A stretch of DNA of 64,000 bases from Bacteroidales bacterium (GTDB taxonomy: Bacteria; Bacteroidota; Bacteroidia; Bacteroidales; UBA932): assembly GCA_016290415.1 (NCBI GenBank), contig JAEETP010000006.1, positions 1 through 64,000 of the forward strand. Direction: 5' to 3'. This document shows, one piece after another, positions 62,916 through 64,000 of this stretch (positions within the stretch are counted from its first letter, which is position 1; every line of letters begins with the position of its first letter). Both the position numbers and the translations under genes were made by a program. The notes under the pieces are model-generated. The model was not told the DNA's origin, did not search any database, and saw only the letters and a program-made list of their open reading frames with translations.

Positions 62916-64000
62916 TATTGCTCGGGTTTAGCTTTCAGTGACGAACATATCATATATATAATAATAAGCAGGTAAGGCACTATCGCGATGACCTCGCCGT
63001 AGGTTGCGTTCCAGCCGCTGAGGAACCAGTCGACCTTGGCAAACTTGAGTATCGCGCTCACCACGCCCATCAGCGCGCCGCCGGCAATGAAGCCGGAAGC
63101 GATAAGGGTGCCCTTTTCCTGCCGTGCGGTGTTCACAGCCTTGTCTTTGCTGCGGGAGCCCACAAACCAACTTATGGCACCGCCCACCAGCAGCGGGAGG
63201 TTGAGGTCAATGGGGATGAACATACCCAGGCAGAAGGCCAGTGCCGGCACTTTGAAGATGGTGAGCAAGATGGCGATGATGGCGCCGATGCCGTACATCA
63301 GCCAGGGGGCGCTGCCGCCCTCCATCATAGGCTGGATCACGGCCGCCATAGCGTTTGCCTGAGGTGCCACCAGCGCTTCGGGGCCGGTGAAGCCGTAGGT
63401 CTTGTTAAGCAAAATCACCACGCCGGCCACAGTAGCCGCAGCTACCAGCACGCCCACAAACTTCCATCCTTCCTGCTTTGCAGGGGTGGTGCCTATCCAG
63501 TAACCTATCTTGAGGTCGGTGATAAAGCCGCCTGCGGTAGAAAGGGCCGTGCACACCACGCCGCCAATCAGCAGCGCTGCCACCATACCAGAATCGCCCT
63601 TAAGGCCGCAGGCCACCAGCACCAGTGCCGTAATGATCAGCGTCATAATGGTCATACCGCTCACCGGGTTGGTGCCCACAATTGCAATGGCGTTGGCCGC
63701 CACGGTGGTAAAGAGAAATGCTATGACGGTCACAATCAGCAGCCCTACCAGTGCCTGCCAGATGTTGTTTACAATGCCGCCCAGGGCAAAGAATGCAAAC
63801 ACTGCCAGCAGCACCAGGATGATGCCGAACACCACGGTCTTCATAGGGATATCCCGCTGCGTGCGCTCTACCTGTTCTGCCGGGCCGCCTTTTTTCTTGA
63901 ATTCGCCCACGGCCAGGCCCACGGCGCTCTTTATCACGCCGGCCTGCTTGATTATGCCTATGATGCCGGCGGTGGCAATGCCGCCGATGCCAATCTGACG
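62915..64000 (-). CDS. OPT-family oligopeptide transporter, C-terminal part
   Basis: The frame is open to the window edge (64000), so the N-terminus is missing; the GTG at 63937 is not a real start. About 361 residues are visible with nine or so hydrophobic helices and OPT-type motifs (VGTNPVSGMTIMTLI, GYWIGTTPAKQ, IPIDLNLPLLVGGAISWFVG). It would import oligopeptides by proton symport. It is directly upstream of, and overlaps, pepT. Confidence 0.92.
   Translation of the reverse strand, partial: RQIGIGGIATAGIIGIIKQAGVIKSAVGLAVGEFKKKGGPAEQVERTQRDIPMKTVVFGIILVLLAVFAFFALGGIVNNIWQALVGLLIVTVIAFLFTTVAANAIAIVGTNPVSGMTIMTLIITALVLVACGLKGDSGMVAALLIGGVVCTALSTAGGFITDLKIGYWIGTTPAKQEGWKFVGVLVAAATVAGVVILLNKTYGFTGPEALVAPQANAMAAVIQPMMEGGSAPWLMYGIGAIIAILLTIFKVPALAFCLGMFIPIDLNLPLLVGGAISWFVGSRSKDKAVNTARQEKGTLIASGFIAGGALMGVVSAILKFAKVDWFLSGWNATYGEVIAIVPYLLIIIYMICSSLKAKPEQ

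Noticed and set aside
1..64000. tRNA or rRNA genes
   Set aside because: I saw no tRNA-like cloverleaf or conserved rRNA segments in the gaps; the intergenic regions are short and otherwise accounted for.

Overview
The window is a chromosomal segment of a Bacteroidales bacterium. The phylum follows from three SusC/SusD pairs, four GH92 alpha-mannosidases, many SPII lipoproteins, BlaI/M56 and LytTR regulators, and several promoters of the Bacteroidetes form (TTTG, 19-21 nt, TAnnTTTG). The coding sequence looks moderately GC-rich. I cannot name a genus from the sequence alone; the impression is of an Alistipes-like or uncultured gut lineage.

Layout. 1-8482 (+) is the end of a glycan-utilisation operon: the tail of a GxGYxYP protein, a carboxypeptidase-regulatory-like lipoprotein, SusC, SusD and a DUF3823 lipoprotein. 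8550-9519 (-) is a small ABC ATPase with a membrane partner. 9646-15807 (-) is an envelope operon: BlaI repressor, M56/TonB metallopeptidase, TonB-receptor-like barrel and TlpA-like lipoprotein, with two palindromic operators in front. 15868-17076 is a divergent pair, a small membrane protein and a membrane-anchored LytTR regulator. 17097-18541 is a mobile island: a RAYT-type tyrosine transposase bracketed by two copies of an 89-nt double-hairpin repeat (a third, decayed copy lies at 9537-9624), followed by a 207-nt multi-branched inverted-repeat structure. 18583-19002 is a small membrane protein, followed by an 18-bp perfect inverted repeat at 19038-19189.

19346-37925 (+) reads as one 18.6-kb operon: PfkB kinase, D-lyxose/D-mannose isomerase, mannitol-1-phosphate-dehydrogenase-like enzyme, three GH92 enzymes, SusC, SusD, DUF3823 lipoprotein and a Big2 lipoprotein, closed by an intrinsic terminator. 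38037-42556 (+) encodes a beta-helix lipoprotein, a LacI regulator and a fourth GH92. 42559-54184 (-) is a third SusCD operon with a GxGYxYP protein and three surface lipoproteins. A 14-mer, TTAGTCAATCGATT, occurs (exact or one mismatch) in front of all three operons, so the LacI protein probably controls about 19 genes for mannoside (N-glycan or mannan-like) use. The third operon is also divergent from an unusual transmembrane regulator with a Kelch-type sensor and a SARP/BTAD-like cytoplasmic part (54292-56766).

56819-64000 holds an RpiB-family isomerase, a DUF4965-type glutaminase-like exoprotein, a porin O/P-like barrel, an alpha/beta-hydrolase lipoprotein, peptidase T and a truncated OPT peptide transporter.

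Possible joint function: surface SusCD and repeated-module lipoproteins capture mannose-containing glycans; GH92 enzymes trim alpha-mannose in the periplasm or at the surface; the isomerase turns mannose into fructose, the PfkB kinase phosphorylates it, and the dehydrogenase could divert fructose-6-phosphate to mannitol-1-phosphate. Functions come from recognised family motifs; substrates are inferred.
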